The notes under the pieces were generated by a model that did no database searches, had not been told where the DNA came from, and saw nothing but the letters and a program-made list of their open reading frames with translations. 64,000 bases of DNA, from NCBI GenBank assembly GCA_019454045.1, contig SKCR01023724.1, positions 1 through 64,000 on the forward strand. The letters run 5' to 3'. Below are positions 1 to 24,366 of the stretch, piece by piece (within the stretch, counting starts at the first letter, position 1; each line of letters opens with the position of its first letter). A program made the position numbers and the translations under genes. The stretch is from Zanthoxylum bungeanum. Its lineage: Eukaryota > Streptophyta > Magnoliopsida > Sapindales > Rutaceae.

Positions 1-586
1 GTTATAAAATGGAATGATTAATTCTGAATTATACATGTCGGATAAACGATTAAGATAAGACTTAGTAAGTGTTGTTTTTAGAACTTGAATATAAGATGAT
101 AGACCAGACAGTGGTAAGAAATAAATACATGGTAAGTTAAGGTAAGAGTTAATGAAGTTAGAAAATTTCAGAACTAAGATAAGTAAACAAGGGTAAAGCA
201 AAGATAATAAATATAACGGAATTGGCATAAGTAAATATAAAAATCAAGGTGTGTTGTATAGTGAGTTCCTAGCTAGAATAAGCATATTGGTTTTTGATTC
301 TTTCCACTGGGAGGTTCCTAACAATAAGCCAGTAAGAAAAATAGCATGAACTAGGGATTATGCAGGAGCTCTAGTGATCATAATTCATTTCTTGGTACCC
401 CTAAATATGAATACGTTTGCTTTTTTGCTTCTATACCTTTGTTCTTTACTTTTCTGGATTGGTTTTGGTTTAATCTTCCCTTGACAAGTCTTTCCTTGCA
501 GCATTTTAATACTACGGTCTAGCTGTTGATAAATAATGAAATTCTTTCCTTGACTGCACAGTATTAATTACATCTCATCTTTGCAG

Positions 587-806
587 CTATGGTTGTTATT
601 CTTATGTATCTGAATGTTCAGACAGCTCTATTCTGTGCACTTGGTGTCAGTTATACAGGTAGATATTAGAAACTCATGATCATCTTTTATTAATGTCACT
701 GATCCTTAAAGTGAGCTGACAATTATGCTACTGCTTTGTAGTTATGATTTTGCATGCTGCATTTCGGAAGCTCTCTCCTTCAGAGCAACCATCTCGGAGC
801 AGATGA
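587..806 (+). CDS. PRA1 family protein (subgroup A-like), C-terminal exons only
   Basis: Two exons, 587-658 and 742-806, are joined in phase across a GT-AG intron (659-741) and end in TGA at 804-806. They encode a hydrophobic stretch (MVVILMYLNVQTALFCALGV) followed by a short basic tail with the motif ILHAAFRKLSPSEQP. This matches what I know of the C-terminus of plant PRA1 (prenylated Rab acceptor) family A proteins, small multi-span membrane proteins of the endomembrane system that act in vesicle traffic with Rab GTPases. The first visible exon begins in phase 2, so the rest of the gene lies upstream, outside the window or beyond the intron that fills 1-586. I saw no stop or frameshift in the visible part. 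Family assignment rests on about 46 residues. Confidence 0.6.
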
Positions 807-3128
807 AAATAGTTTATGCTAATATAGAGTTCCCGTTTGAGTTTTGATATTGCTGCAAGAGGTCATTGGGCTCGTGTGCTGAACAACAAATGCAACGTTC
901 TTTAATAATCATTCTGATAAACTGTACAAATTGGTCTACAATAGTTTTAGTTCAATAGTTCAAATGTTGAGATAATTTGTTGCTTGTAATACGGTGATTC
1001 AAATATATGTATTCGGCCAATTCAACCATCAAGGACAAAAAATTTATTTGTACACGGTCCAAATACGGGAATGTCAATACTCGTACCCATCTCATTCAAC
1101 CAATCAGTATGAAAAAAATTGTATTTTTTAGTATTGGGCGGGATTTTACCGTCGTTACTTGAAAGAGCCACTGTAGAATAAGTGAACATGTCCAAAACAT
1201 GCAATTTCAGAATTGGATTTAGCATGTCAAGTTCTTACAAGTCTTCTTCAAATTTCTTAAGTGTCCGAGCCAAGCCAAGAACTGTTCAAAAAATTACTTT
1301 AGCGGTGGGAAGCATTCGTATGAACATATTCGAAAATTGGGAAGGATTAATTTTGTAGCCAAAATATTAAGTTCATAAATCATCCAAATTATAACATGTG
1401 ATGAATGCATATTATCTAATATTTGATTTACAAATTATATGCATGTTTTAAGTATATGCTTGTTTATAAGTTTTGATTTATAATAGGCATAAATAGTTTA
1501 TGCTAATTTATATTACAATATTTGATTTATAATATGTATTAATTGTTTATGTTCGTTTATATCATAATGTTTTATTTATAATATGTATAAATCAATGAAT
1601 CATGGGATCTTAATAAAGTACTCTAAGTCGACAAAACTTATTAATTGCATGGTTTGTTTGAGGTAATATGATCAAAATGGTCTTATCAAAAAGACGATAA
1701 GAGCATAAGATAAATGAATTTTAAGTTAGACCATTTTGACTCCATTTATTTGGAGACTTATCTAATAATATCCTTATTACTATTATCAAGTTTCACAAAA
1801 CAATATAAAGCCCTCTAAAATAATTAGAGTCTAAATGTAATTTCCTCCCATTGTCATGATCTTGGATTAAATCATTGCGCCAATTAAAAAAAAAAATGCA
1901 TCATATAGCATGGACAAGTGATTTGACTCTATTGGGTGTGATGTTTTGACCCATCACCAAGGTCACACATCCAAAGCCAATGATTGAGTGAGTGTTACTA
2001 TAGGCTAGTCATTGTGACTAAAGCAAGAAGGCTTACTCATTGATTTAGGAATTGTATGTCAGATTGCAATTAGTAGAAATACCTACCTAATTAATAAAGA
2101 TCGAAATGTTTTGGCTTATTGTTATCATTTTAATTTTATGTTAATGGGATCTTAGCCTACAAAGAAACCATCATTGTGAGAGTTGATGCGATTAAAAGCT
2201 TACAAATAAATGTGAGAAATCAGATGACGTAAAGACAAAATCAAATGGTACATTCAATATAAATGATTTCTATGCTAAACTTGCTTGCTTTTACTTGATA
2301 GGTTGAATCATACAAACTTTATGTTTCATATGATCATGTTATGTGAAAGATCTTGTGAGTTTAAGAAAACGTGAAGAGCCATATTCGATTATTCGAGTGT
2401 TTTCTACTGCGTATCGTACTTTAATTCCCAACGGTGGTATTGGAGCTAATTTCATCTCTAATATGATTTATAAGAACATATAATACACCAATAATGTGTT
2501 ATGATCAATCAATGATCAATTTGTATTGAAAAACAAGTGAAATCATTGATTTCATGGAATGTTTGGACAAGTTTTGGTTTAAACGGTATATTGAATGGAA
2601 ACTCAAATATAAAATTCATAACCACTTCCGAATTTCGGAATGATAATATGGTCTACACTTAAAATGCAACTCCATGTACTTCAAATAAAAAATAATCAAA
2701 ATCAGAACCATTAAAAAACCCAAAAAACAGTAAGCGTTCGTCACTGTTCATGCTGCATGAGTCTCGAGGAATTTTTCAGGTTTACTTGATTTCTCAAGTC
2801 TCAAGACAAAGGAGAAAATGTATAAAATATGAAAGCACACTCATTGACAAAATAATTGCCAAAAGATCATTTTTTTAAAAAAAATTAATAGAATTAATCT
2901 TTGTGAGATTATATTGCTAATAATAGCAAGAGTAATTAATTATACATCAATGATTGCTGCAACTGCAAAACAAATATTTGAAATAGAGAAATAATAACGG
3001 TGTATAATAAATAAATACACAATTTCTTACAAAGTTATTACGTATGTACACAGAGATCAGATTAAATGCATAAACAGAAAAACACACACTACAAAACCAA
3101 CATGTAATTGCCGTTCCAACATCTTCTT
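807..3128. other. 3' UTR of PRA1-like gene, then intergenic spacer
   Basis: The first few hundred bases after the PRA1-like stop are presumably its 3' UTR. The rest is AT-rich spacer with stops in all frames at short intervals. The last 200-300 bases before 3129 would be the 3' UTR of the convergent kinase gene on the minus strand. The two genes converge tail to tail. I see no convincing gene here; a short open frame at 1022-1225 looks like chance. Confidence 0.6.
1390..1590. repeat. Degenerate ~60-65-bp AT-rich tandem repeat
   Basis: The phrase TTTGATTTA(C/T)AA followed by TATG and TTTATG-like words recurs at about 60-65-bp spacing around 1422, 1483, 1519 and 1570. The copies are diverged. 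No coding potential is seen. Confidence 0.4.
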
Positions 3129-15504
<12,376 letters not shown>

Positions 15505-16240
15505 TAGAACAAACAATTGATAGACAAATCAAACTTAACAGAACCGACCACAATTTCAATCCAAATTTCTCCACATTCTTCAATACCCACTTCGAATCTC
15601 TCAAATGGGTATCTATAAGTCCCTATTTCAGCCTTAGAACATCATCCTGTCACAAAATTCACAATACAGTACATCAAAAACAATAAACACATTCAACAAA
15701 ATAAACAACACCCAAATCAGAAACAATCCAAAATATCCAAATATAGTTGCTAAGAGCCTAAAATAAACCTCACATTGCCGCATGGAAATATTACACTCAA
15801 AGCAAAAGCACATATGATATAAAAAAAAATAGACATTTTTAAAATTACTTTGGTTAGGTGAAGAGTTAGGATTTGCTAAAGTGACAACCCAACAGAATAT
15901 CAATTCAAATTAAGCAGTAATGATAGCGAAACGGTAACTCACACGTGGTTTAAAACATGAAACAAATGTTACGTGAAAGAGATTCGAGACAAAATTTCGT
16001 GTATGGAATGCTTTCATTTACCTGTTTGTTTGTTAGTTCGATGATGGCGATTATGCGGATTGGATCTTTCTGTTTTTACAGTTTCTTCTTCGCTTATGCT
16101 TTGAGAGCTACAACCGGATCGATGGAGAAAAACTTTTAGTTTTTAATGGAGTTTTTTTTTTTTTTTTTTTTTGTTTCTTCTACGCAATTATTGATTATTA
16201 GAAAAATAATAATAATAATTTTGCTCTCTGGTTCAATCCG
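15505..16240 (-). promoter_or_regulatory. 5' UTR and promoter region of the kinase gene
   Basis: This is sequence upstream of the kinase ATG, read on the minus strand. It has a long poly-T run at about 16150-16171 on the plus strand. I could not place a TATA box or transcription start with confidence. Small open frames here (15634-15903 minus, 15957-16139 plus) look like chance. Confidence 0.4.
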
Positions 16241-16974
16241 CACCGTTTTTGTGAAGTCGTGGAATTTCCAAGGGTTTTTTTGTTTAAAAAAAAAATCTCT
16301 GTTTATATTCAAAAATAAAAAATAAAAATTATGTAAGTTTATTTTAATATATTGTCAAATTTATGAAATTAAATATTCATTATAACTGTCATCTTGTAAG
16401 AAAATTCCATATATTTAATATATTTGACAAAATAAGGTATTTACACATTTATCTTATACAGCTCAATAATACATGTATCTTAGCTATTGAAAAATTTAAA
16501 ATGTGTTTGGTATTGTTTTCAAGATGATGTTTTGAAACAATAATAAAAATTATAAAATATACAAATAATATTATTTTTAATATGAAAACGCATTGCGTGT
16601 CATTTTCTAAAACAAAATTATGTTTATTGCCATTTTTACAAATTAATAATATATGGGCTCAGTTGAAATAAAATAATTTAAAATTTTGAGCCAATTTTGA
16701 CAAAATATTATTTAATGATTAATTTATTGAAATTAGATTTTTTAAACTAAAATGGGAGTGGGCAACAAAAGGCTCAATCTGACGTTGAAATTATATAATT
16801 ATTTAGGTATATTTATTAAAGAATACTCCAAAAGGAGTTATAAGTAACAACCTTAATGTTAAAAAGTAAACAGAGTTTGTAATTTATTAACATGAGTTAG
16901 TAGTGAAATTTTAAAAACAATAGTTATTATCATTTGAAAAATAATAAATTGATATAAGAAATGTTTGGGTGTAA

Positions 16975-17105
16975 TATTTTATTATTATATCATTATAAAA
17001 TCTTATATTTTACTATATTTCATTATAGAGATTTTATATTTTACTATATTTTATAATAAAATATAAGATTTTTATAAAAATAAAATATAAAATGTTATAC
17101 TTCAA
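16975..17105. repeat. AT-rich foldback (MITE-like)
   Basis: The left arm contains ATTTTATTATTATATCATT and AAATCTTATATTTTACTATA. The right arm contains matching words in inverse order and complement (TTTTATAATAAAATATAAGA, AAATATAAAATGTTATAC). The two arms could form a long AT hairpin. No coding capacity and no clear target duplication. Confidence 0.4.
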
Positions 17106-18636
17106 TGCTTGGAGGTTTGTGTAAATCTAGAATCCAAAATGGAAATTAAAATGTAAATTTATACAACAATGCATCTATTAATCACTAAATTGTATGGATT
17201 GTGCCGATATTATAAAAAATTTAAATCTCTATTAGAATTTGGGATTCTGTATTATTCGATTCAGGATTCCAAATCATTCGACCCAAGTTTTTGGGACGAT
17301 TTCTCGTCCCGATTCAAAAAAAGATACGAGATTTGTGATAATTTTGTCTCGAATCTATAATCAAATTCGGATTGAATTGATAAATCTTAATTAGTTTCAC
17401 CCGATTACCATCTATAATTGTGAGCATGGTTAACATATTTGTCTCGAAATAGTCAAAAATAAATATAAAACAAACAATAAAAAAAAAAAAAAAAATTAAT
17501 CCTGCGACAAGTTAATTGATAATGAATGTAGAATTTAGAAAATGGATAAAATCGGGGTTTTTATATAATTAATAAGATTTAAAAAAAAAAAAAAAAAAAC
17601 CCAAGGCTTTCAATTGATTTGTTAAACTTGAAAATATAAAGTTAATACATCTTAGACGTATTCTCAAATTCAATTTACAAATGTTAAAAAAAAAAACATA
17701 TCGTATATTAAAGTTCAGTTTATTAATTTAATTTTAAATATCTATTAAATATATGAATAAATTTTGATATCTAAATTAAAATAAAAAAATATAAGCCTAA
17801 CATTTTCTAGCTAGGTACCATTGCACAAAATCAATGTGAAAAGAGAAAATTAGTTAATCAGAATCCATAAAAAAGTGTTGGAAAATAAAATATGGAGTGC
17901 CTCAAACACAATCCCATCAATGGTAACCCCAACTGTAATCAATGTACACTTGTAGTTATAATTGAAAACAACTCCACAACCCACTTGAATTTTGTCACAT
18001 TCCCCCAATTAAATACTATGTACCATCATCTTCCTCTTCCTCTTCTTATTCTTTTTTTTTATTTCTTTTTTAATTGTTATGCTGTGTAAATATATATATA
18101 TGGGTCTGTGAAATCTATCTAATATAACTTTAAAAACAAAGCTAAATTGAATGCGAGTAAAAGACACATATATTTACTTCCATTAATATTTTAGAGAGCT
18201 AGATCTATCGAACATAACTTCAAAAGTTACACCAAATGAATATAAATAATATTTACGTTTACTAATATTTTAATATTTTAGAGATAGAATTATCGAAGGT
18301 AATTTAAAAAACTACGCTAATTGAATACGAATATAACACATAAAGAGTTATATCTATTTATGATGTATATAATATAACTATATGCACATATTTGGCGAAA
18401 GTGGGATTATAAAGACTAAAATAACCCAATTGAGGCTAAAACTAGGTTTGAGAGCACCGGCCCACGATTAAGTAATTGGCAATTAAATGCTATGAACTTG
18501 TCCCTACATTAATATTTGATTTGTTATGTGGTAGCTTGAACTAGATCATTTATGAAGTTTGATTTATCAAGTGTCATGAATATCTATCTATTTATCATGA
18601 CCTAAATTTTTAAATTGAAAGCAAAACGTTAACAAT

Positions 18637-18672
18637 TTTATAATAATAATAATTATTATTATTATTATTACG
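18637..18672. repeat. AAT/ATT microsatellite
   Basis: A short run of AAT units passes into ATT units (AATAATAATAATTATTATTA...), forming a small perfect palindrome-like simple repeat. Confidence 0.75.
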
Positions 18673-19042
18673 ACTATTATGACTATTATCATTTGACTAC
18701 TTCAGAATTTAAAAACTAATAAATGATTTAAAAAAAAACATTTAGGATATAACAATTTAGTATTTATCTTTATAAAATTCTATATTTTATTATTTTTATT
18801 ATGTAAAATAGAGGGACTCAAGTTATGGGCTATGAAACTAGGCTTAGATGAAATAAGTCCATTAGCCAAACATTTTCCTTCACTTTTGTTTAGTGGGGTT
18901 TTTGCGTCCCTAAATATTATCTCATCAACCCTCATTTTAGATTTTTTAACATTAACATATATAAAGTTATCAAATCTTTTTAATATATCTCACTTAATTT
19001 CATAATTACCCTTATTAGACAACATATTTTCATAGTTATCTG

Positions 19043-19797
19043 TGTTGACGGCTGTATTTCGTTCCAGGGGTAAATCAGGAAAATCACTCATCGAACAAAC
19101 TTCCATCAACTGTGAATTTGTTTGGTTTGTTGGGAAACAAATGCAAACTTGGCAAAATATAGAAACAACAGACAAGACAAATGGTTTAAACGTAGTTCGG
19201 TGGAATGGATCCAACCTCCATCCACGGGTGTAAGGGAAATAAAATCTTTATTAAGTGCTCAGGTCTGACCGACCTGCACTATCTCTTGCTTACCCTTAAG
19301 CTTTTTGCTCTCTATTTTTACAAGTTATGTGTTATAATGAGTTCTCCACCCTCTTACATACTAGGTCAAATTCTACTATTACACCAACTCGTGATGTCAG
19401 CCACGTTGCTAAGCCATTATTGCCTAGGCTCTTTTCCCTAATTACCCTACGAATAATAGCCCAGCTGTCTAACACCTCTACTACCTGTCATCTGAACTTC
19501 ATTAAATTACCCATTCTTAGTAACTGTTACACGCTCTTCCCATGTGCCAACCTGTATTCCAACCACTCATATGTGGTTGCGTGTGTCAGTCAATAAGCTT
19601 GCAGCCCTGCTCCGTCCCATTAATCGATGGCCTACTTCTATCTCATTAATCATTAGGAAGCTCAAACTTTCGTTTAGGGCCTACGTCGTCTATCTAATAA
19701 TACAATGCTGCAACTCTGACCCACATTATCAAGTCGGTCCGTCAAAATAAGTAACGTCATTCATTGCATCTACTAACAGGTCGGGTCGGTAGAAGAA
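19043..19797. mobile_element. LTR-like fragment, left part of an older element
   Basis: It starts TGTTGACGG and contains GTAGTTCGGTGGAATGGATC and CCTCCATCCACGGGTG, words of the kind found in many plant LTRs (an 'ACGTGGTTCGG...CCACGGG' region). No protein is encoded. It is cut by the element at 19798-22649 and probably continues at 22655. Family not recognised. Confidence 0.4.
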
Positions 19798-20285
19798 TGA
19801 TAAGTGCGGTTTATACCCACTTTCTCCTGCACTCTTAGATAACGATTTGGTTAGATTACGTGCCATTTATTATATTTTGTAGTTTATTTTATGTTTTATT
19901 TGTAGGAAGCATTGGAATAAGGATCTTGAAGCAAATTGAGATGTTTTGGGACCTTACGGACGCATCGGAAGCATGCGGGAAGAGCAGAAAATATAGGAAA
20001 CAACATGCCATAAATTTTATCTGGTGTCGCGACGCCACTCAAGCGAACTCCATACAGAAATCCCGTGAGTTAGGCATCGCAACACCACTTTCCGGCATCG
20101 CGACGCTGCGGCAGACACCCATAAATATAAGAAATTAGGGTTTTAGACGTATAAGGGCTCCAAGACTTCCCTATAAATACATAAGCTCATACAAAACCTA
20201 GGATGTGGGCTAATACACAAGAATAGAGTTCTAAACACATATTTTGGAGAGATCCAATGAGGAGGATTGGAGAGCGACAAGAGGA
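19798..20285 (+). repeat. Truncated 5' LTR of the Athila-like relic
   Basis: Aligns with the start of the LTR at 21604. It contains GTCGCGAC-type palindromic words near 20027-20033 and 20098-20105 and a TATA box TATAAATA at 20172-20179. Confidence 0.7.
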
Positions 20286-21603
20286 GACGAAGCGGTGACG
20301 TCCGAAGACGAATGGAACCCTTGCATTTGTTTATTCTTATTTTCTTTACTTTATTTTATTTTATTGTGTTATTTGTTAGTTTATTAGTATACATGTTATT
20401 TATGCAGGTAGCACGACCCACACACCCCGTGTAATCAAATTCTGACCAGTATGAGCCTGATCAACTCCATGCACGGTAGTGTTGTTCCTTACTTTGTTTC
20501 CTTATGTTTATCTTACATTGAGGACAATGCAAGTTTTAAGTTTGGGGGTGTGTGCACGTAGAGATAGTTCTTGCTATTTTCATTTTTTTTTTAAAAAATG
20601 TTTTTCTTTTAGTCCTAGATAGTAAAACATAAGTCTAATGATGAATTTTGTTTGCTTTAGAAGAAATCTTAGAAACGATAAGTTCCCAATTGATTTTTAT
20701 CTGATGCCTTGAGCAGGTGATCTAGGTTAGTCTCGTAAGCACTTAACAATGGGTTTTTAGCAGTAAGAACCTAGGTAGTTGGCAAAGTGACTAGTTGAAG
20801 AAGTTACTTGTCGATAAATGACCGTTTATTTAGATATCTATCTCAATTTGCTAGTGTTATTATGTATGGTATAGTTAAAAACAAAAGAAAAAAATTGATT
20901 GAAAAAGAATGAAAACATAAGAAAAGAAAGAAAAAAGAGTTTAACCACCAATAACTGATACGCGTGAAGTTACCCATGGGCGAGTGTTAGGACCACAATA
21001 AGGATAAATGCTACCTTAAGAGGGTAGATATGTTGAAAAAATGAAAAAAAAAGAAGAAAAAATCATACCATACGGAGCAAAGAAAGACAATTACAGAGTA
21101 CTTTTGAGATATCTAGGTTGGTTTGACCCATCAGATCTCAATTTTTCAGACGAAATCATTGAGTTGGCTTACTTAAGAGTCGAGCTGTGAATGAACCTTT
21201 ATAGACACACACACTGTGAGTCTGGCTTAGATGATTTATTCAAAAACTTGGATTTTAATTGCATTGAGTACTTTGAAGGTTCTTTGATTTCATTGGTAGA
21301 CAGTCTTTAAGGACAATATTATGTGTAATTATCGGGACTATTTTAATTTATTTTTTTATATATTTTTGCATGATTGCATGTGTGTGAATGACGTTTGTGG
21401 GTGTCATCACTGTAAGCCCTCACGAGACTATAACTCGTCCACTAGGGTCGCCTAGGGGTTTAAAGGTTTGTTGTATACGCTAAATGCAATCGTGATCCCT
21501 ACGAAAGTGGCCTAGTTAATTTTGTTACTTTTGTTTGTTTATTTATTTAGTTTTTATTTAGTCTTTTGCTCGGGACTAGCAAAATCTTAAGTTTGGGGGT
21601 GTT

Positions 21604-22649
21604 TGATAAGTGCAGTTTATACCCACTTATTCTCGCACTCTTAGCTTACCATTTTGTTAGATTCCGTGTCATTTATTGTATTTTGTAGTTTCTTTTATGT
21701 TTTATTTATAGGAAGCATTGGAACAGGCATCTTGGAGCAAATTGAGGTGTTTTGGGACCTTACAGACGCATCAGAAGCACGCGAGAAGAGCGAAAAACGT
21801 AGGAAACAACATACCAGAAACTTTGTCTGGTGTCGCGACACCACTCATGGGAGTCGCGACGCCCCTTCAACGAACTCCATATAGAAATCCTATGAATTGG
21901 GTGTCGCAATGATACTTTCTGGCGTCGCGACGCTACGGTAGACACCCAGAAACATCAGAAATTAGAGTTTTGAATACATAAGGACTCCAGGACTTCCCTA
22001 TAAATACATAAGCTCGTCCAAAATCCTAGAAGGGAGGCTAATACATAAGAATAAAGTTCTAAACACATATTTTAGAGAGATCCAATGAGGAGGATTGAAG
22101 AGTGACAAGAGGATCTATCGCTCGGGAGAGAGGGATTTTGAATAGGATCTAGAGGATATAACCTAGGAATTTTATAGAGTTCGAGAGAATTTATAATTTC
22201 TTTGAAGTCGTTAACAAAGAATCACAAAGCATAATAAATTGTTAATTATTAGATTTTTATAGGGATATCGAAGTCGGTAATTAATAATATTTTCACTATT
22301 GCTCGAGAGAGGGAGTGAAATACTTTAGGATTCTCGACTTATAAACAATGCAACTGAATAAAGATGAATGGCATGACAAATACATATAGGATAGCTAGGT
22401 GAAATCGGACTCTAGAATCTCTCTCTTCTTGGATTATCTTCATTAGACGTTTTAATTTCTCGTTTCTTTAGTTTTTAGTTTTAATATTAATTTGTTCTAA
22501 ATTTAAATTGCTTCTAAATAAAGTTAGGTTTATTAATTATAGTACTTTGTGTGAGTTGAATACAATCCATGTGGGTTTGACACTCTATATTCACTCTTTA
22601 CTAAAATTTGACATCGTACACTTGCGGTACGATATAAAATATCACAATA
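21604..22649 (+). repeat. 3' LTR of the Athila-like relic
   Basis: Starts TGATAAGTGCAG directly after a purine tract. It carries GTCGCGACACC, GTCGCGACGCC and GCGTCGCGACGCT words near 21833-21930 and a TATA box at 21999-22006. The end is set by the candidate target duplication AAGAA. Confidence 0.65.
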
Positions 22650-22654
22650 AAGAA

Positions 22655-23556
22655 CCTTTACTTTCCCCACATTCTCTTCAAAAAGGTCAAGTCTGCACTA
22701 AGCCCATTTTCATGTAGAAATATTGAGAGATAGCTTCCCTTGATGACAGTCCGAACTGTTATGATTTTCTTCTAACTTGTATCTTCTAGTGATCACCTTC
22801 CTCAGGTGTATGTGACCGTGTCTCAGCTGATTCCGCTTTTTCCTCGGGTCGGTATCCGAATGCACCTCGGAATCTTATCATTGTAAAGATCTTTGGCCCC
22901 ATCTTGACATTGAAATCCCTTTACTACCCTTCTTTATACTTTAGTTTTTCTCGGGTCAAGAAATCACCATCAATATTTGTCTCATAGTTCTAAATAACAA
23001 CGAGTCTTCGAGTTGGTTCCGGGAACTATAATGGTGGTTTGGATCGTCCCATAGCCCTCGGGTCAGGATCTTGCTGTCAATCAGATTGCACATTCCCCGG
23101 GTCTGGAAAGTAATCATGTGGACAACAGGTCAAACCTATGTGATAGCTTCTTCATTGAATGCTTCTCTCGGACTCTCAAACTGTCCTTCGGATGTCGTGT
23201 TGCCATCATTGCCTTCTTTTAATGCCTGTCACATCACTCTAGGGTTTCATCCGCTTTGTATCGCCGAGACACCACGCATAATGTGCCTGTGGCTTGCGCG
23301 CCAAAATCAGATGCAATTGGATAGTTGGACGCCAACTGAACAGTCGTTCCAATCTAATCCTTCTATTCGAAATCCAACCGTTGATATCTCTGCTACATAT
23401 GGTGTTGATTCGGGCTGCTGGCCTCGATCTGGCGGTTATGATCAAATCGAACTACCTATTTAAATGCCATCATACGCTATTTCGATCTTTTATCATTTTG
23501 TCTTCTCCAATGAACATCAGCAAGCTTCTCTACCCTCTATGCCTTCCATAACTCGA
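22655..23556. mobile_element. Unclassified repeat fragment, probable continuation of 19043-19797
   Basis: Non-coding sequence with several short open frames that resemble no protein I know (for example 23071-23463). It has a higher GC content than the spacer. It lies directly after the inserted relic and runs into the minisatellite, so it is probably the interrupted right part of the older element. Confidence 0.35.
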
Positions 23557-24366
23557 CCCCGAGCCATCAAAAAAACTGCCATAAGGGAATGTACCTTCCT
23601 TGTGCCATTAACACTTGACCGTGAGGGAAAAATTCCAACCTCATGCCAACAAGCACAATAAGGCCTCGATGGGACCCCGAGCCAATCGAGCAAACTGGCC
23701 ACAAGGGAATGCACCCTCCTTGTGCCATCAACAATTGGCCATGAGGGTGAAACTCACACCCAATGCCAATAAGCACAATAAGGTCTCAGTGGGACATAAC
23801 CCGACCCCGAGCTATCAAACAAACTGTCCATAAGGGAATGTACCCTCATTGTGCCATCAATATTTGGCCATGAGGGAAAAAATCCATCCTCATACCAACA
23901 AGCATAATAAGACCTCGGTGAGAAATAACCCGACCCCGAGCCATCAAACAAAATGGCCACAAGGGAATGTTCCCTCATTGTGCCATCAACACTTGGCCAT
24001 AGGGGAAAAACTTCAACCTCATGCCAACAAGCACAATAAGGCCACGACGATACATAACCCAACCTCGAGCCATCAAACAAACTGGCCACAAGGGAATGTA
24101 CCCTCCTTGTGCCATCAACACTTGGCCATGGGGGAAAAACTCCAACCACATGCCAACAAACACAATAAGACCTCAGTGGGACATAACCCGACCTCAAGCC
24201 ATCAAACAAATTGGCCACAAGGAAATGTACCCTCCTTGTGCCATCAACACTTGGCCACGGGGAAAAACTCCAACCCATGCCAACAAGCATAATAAGGCCT
24301 CAGTGGGACATAACTCGACCCCAAGCTATCAAAAAAACTGGCCACAAGGGAATGTACCCTCCTTGT
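23557..24366. repeat. Minisatellite, about 6.4 copies of a ~129-bp unit
   Basis: Units start at the CCCCGAG/CCTCGAG word at 23557, 23675, 23805, 23934, 24063, 24192 and 24319. Lengths are 118, 130, 129, 129, 129 and 127 bp plus a 48-bp partial. Each holds CCATCAAACAAACTGGCCAC, AAGGGAATGTACCCTC, TTGTGCCATCAACACTTGGC and CATGCCAACAAGCACAATAA. The last copy is cut by the sequence starting TGTTGGGATATATG at 24367. Because 129 is divisible by three, both strands stay open over several units; I regard those frames as by-products. Confidence 0.92.

Larger units (their letters stand above)
16241..19042. other. AT-rich intergenic spacer
   Basis: Very AT-rich with many homopolymer runs and no open frame that resembles a protein. 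It includes a foldback near 16975-17105 and a trinucleotide microsatellite near 18640. No RNA gene was recognised. Confidence 0.6.
19798..22649 (+). mobile_element. Internally deleted Athila/Ty3-gypsy-like element
   Basis: Two copies of a sequence starting TGATAAGTGC(A/G)GTTTATACCCAC lie at 19798 and 21604. The first copy follows the second until about 20285 (GACAAGAGGA) and then diverges, so the 5' LTR is truncated. The interior keeps only the 3' untranslated part of such elements: the ACATTGAGGACAATG motif with AAGTTTGGGGGTGTG at 20515-20550, and the purine tract TTAAGTTTGGGGGTGT before the second LTR. No gag or pol remains. AAGAA occurs at both borders (19793-19797 and 22650-22654), a candidate target duplication, although the LTR would then end in ATA rather than CA. 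Confidence 0.7.

Noticed and set aside
1022..1225. 67-codon minus-strand frame in the spacer
   Set aside because: No recognisable domain, no splice or promoter context; length is expected by chance.
23754..24292. Long open frames on both strands (178 aa minus, 147 aa plus) that look like a repeat protein
   Set aside because: They are translations of the ~129-bp minisatellite, open because the unit is a multiple of three; several frames are open at once and no start context or family is seen.
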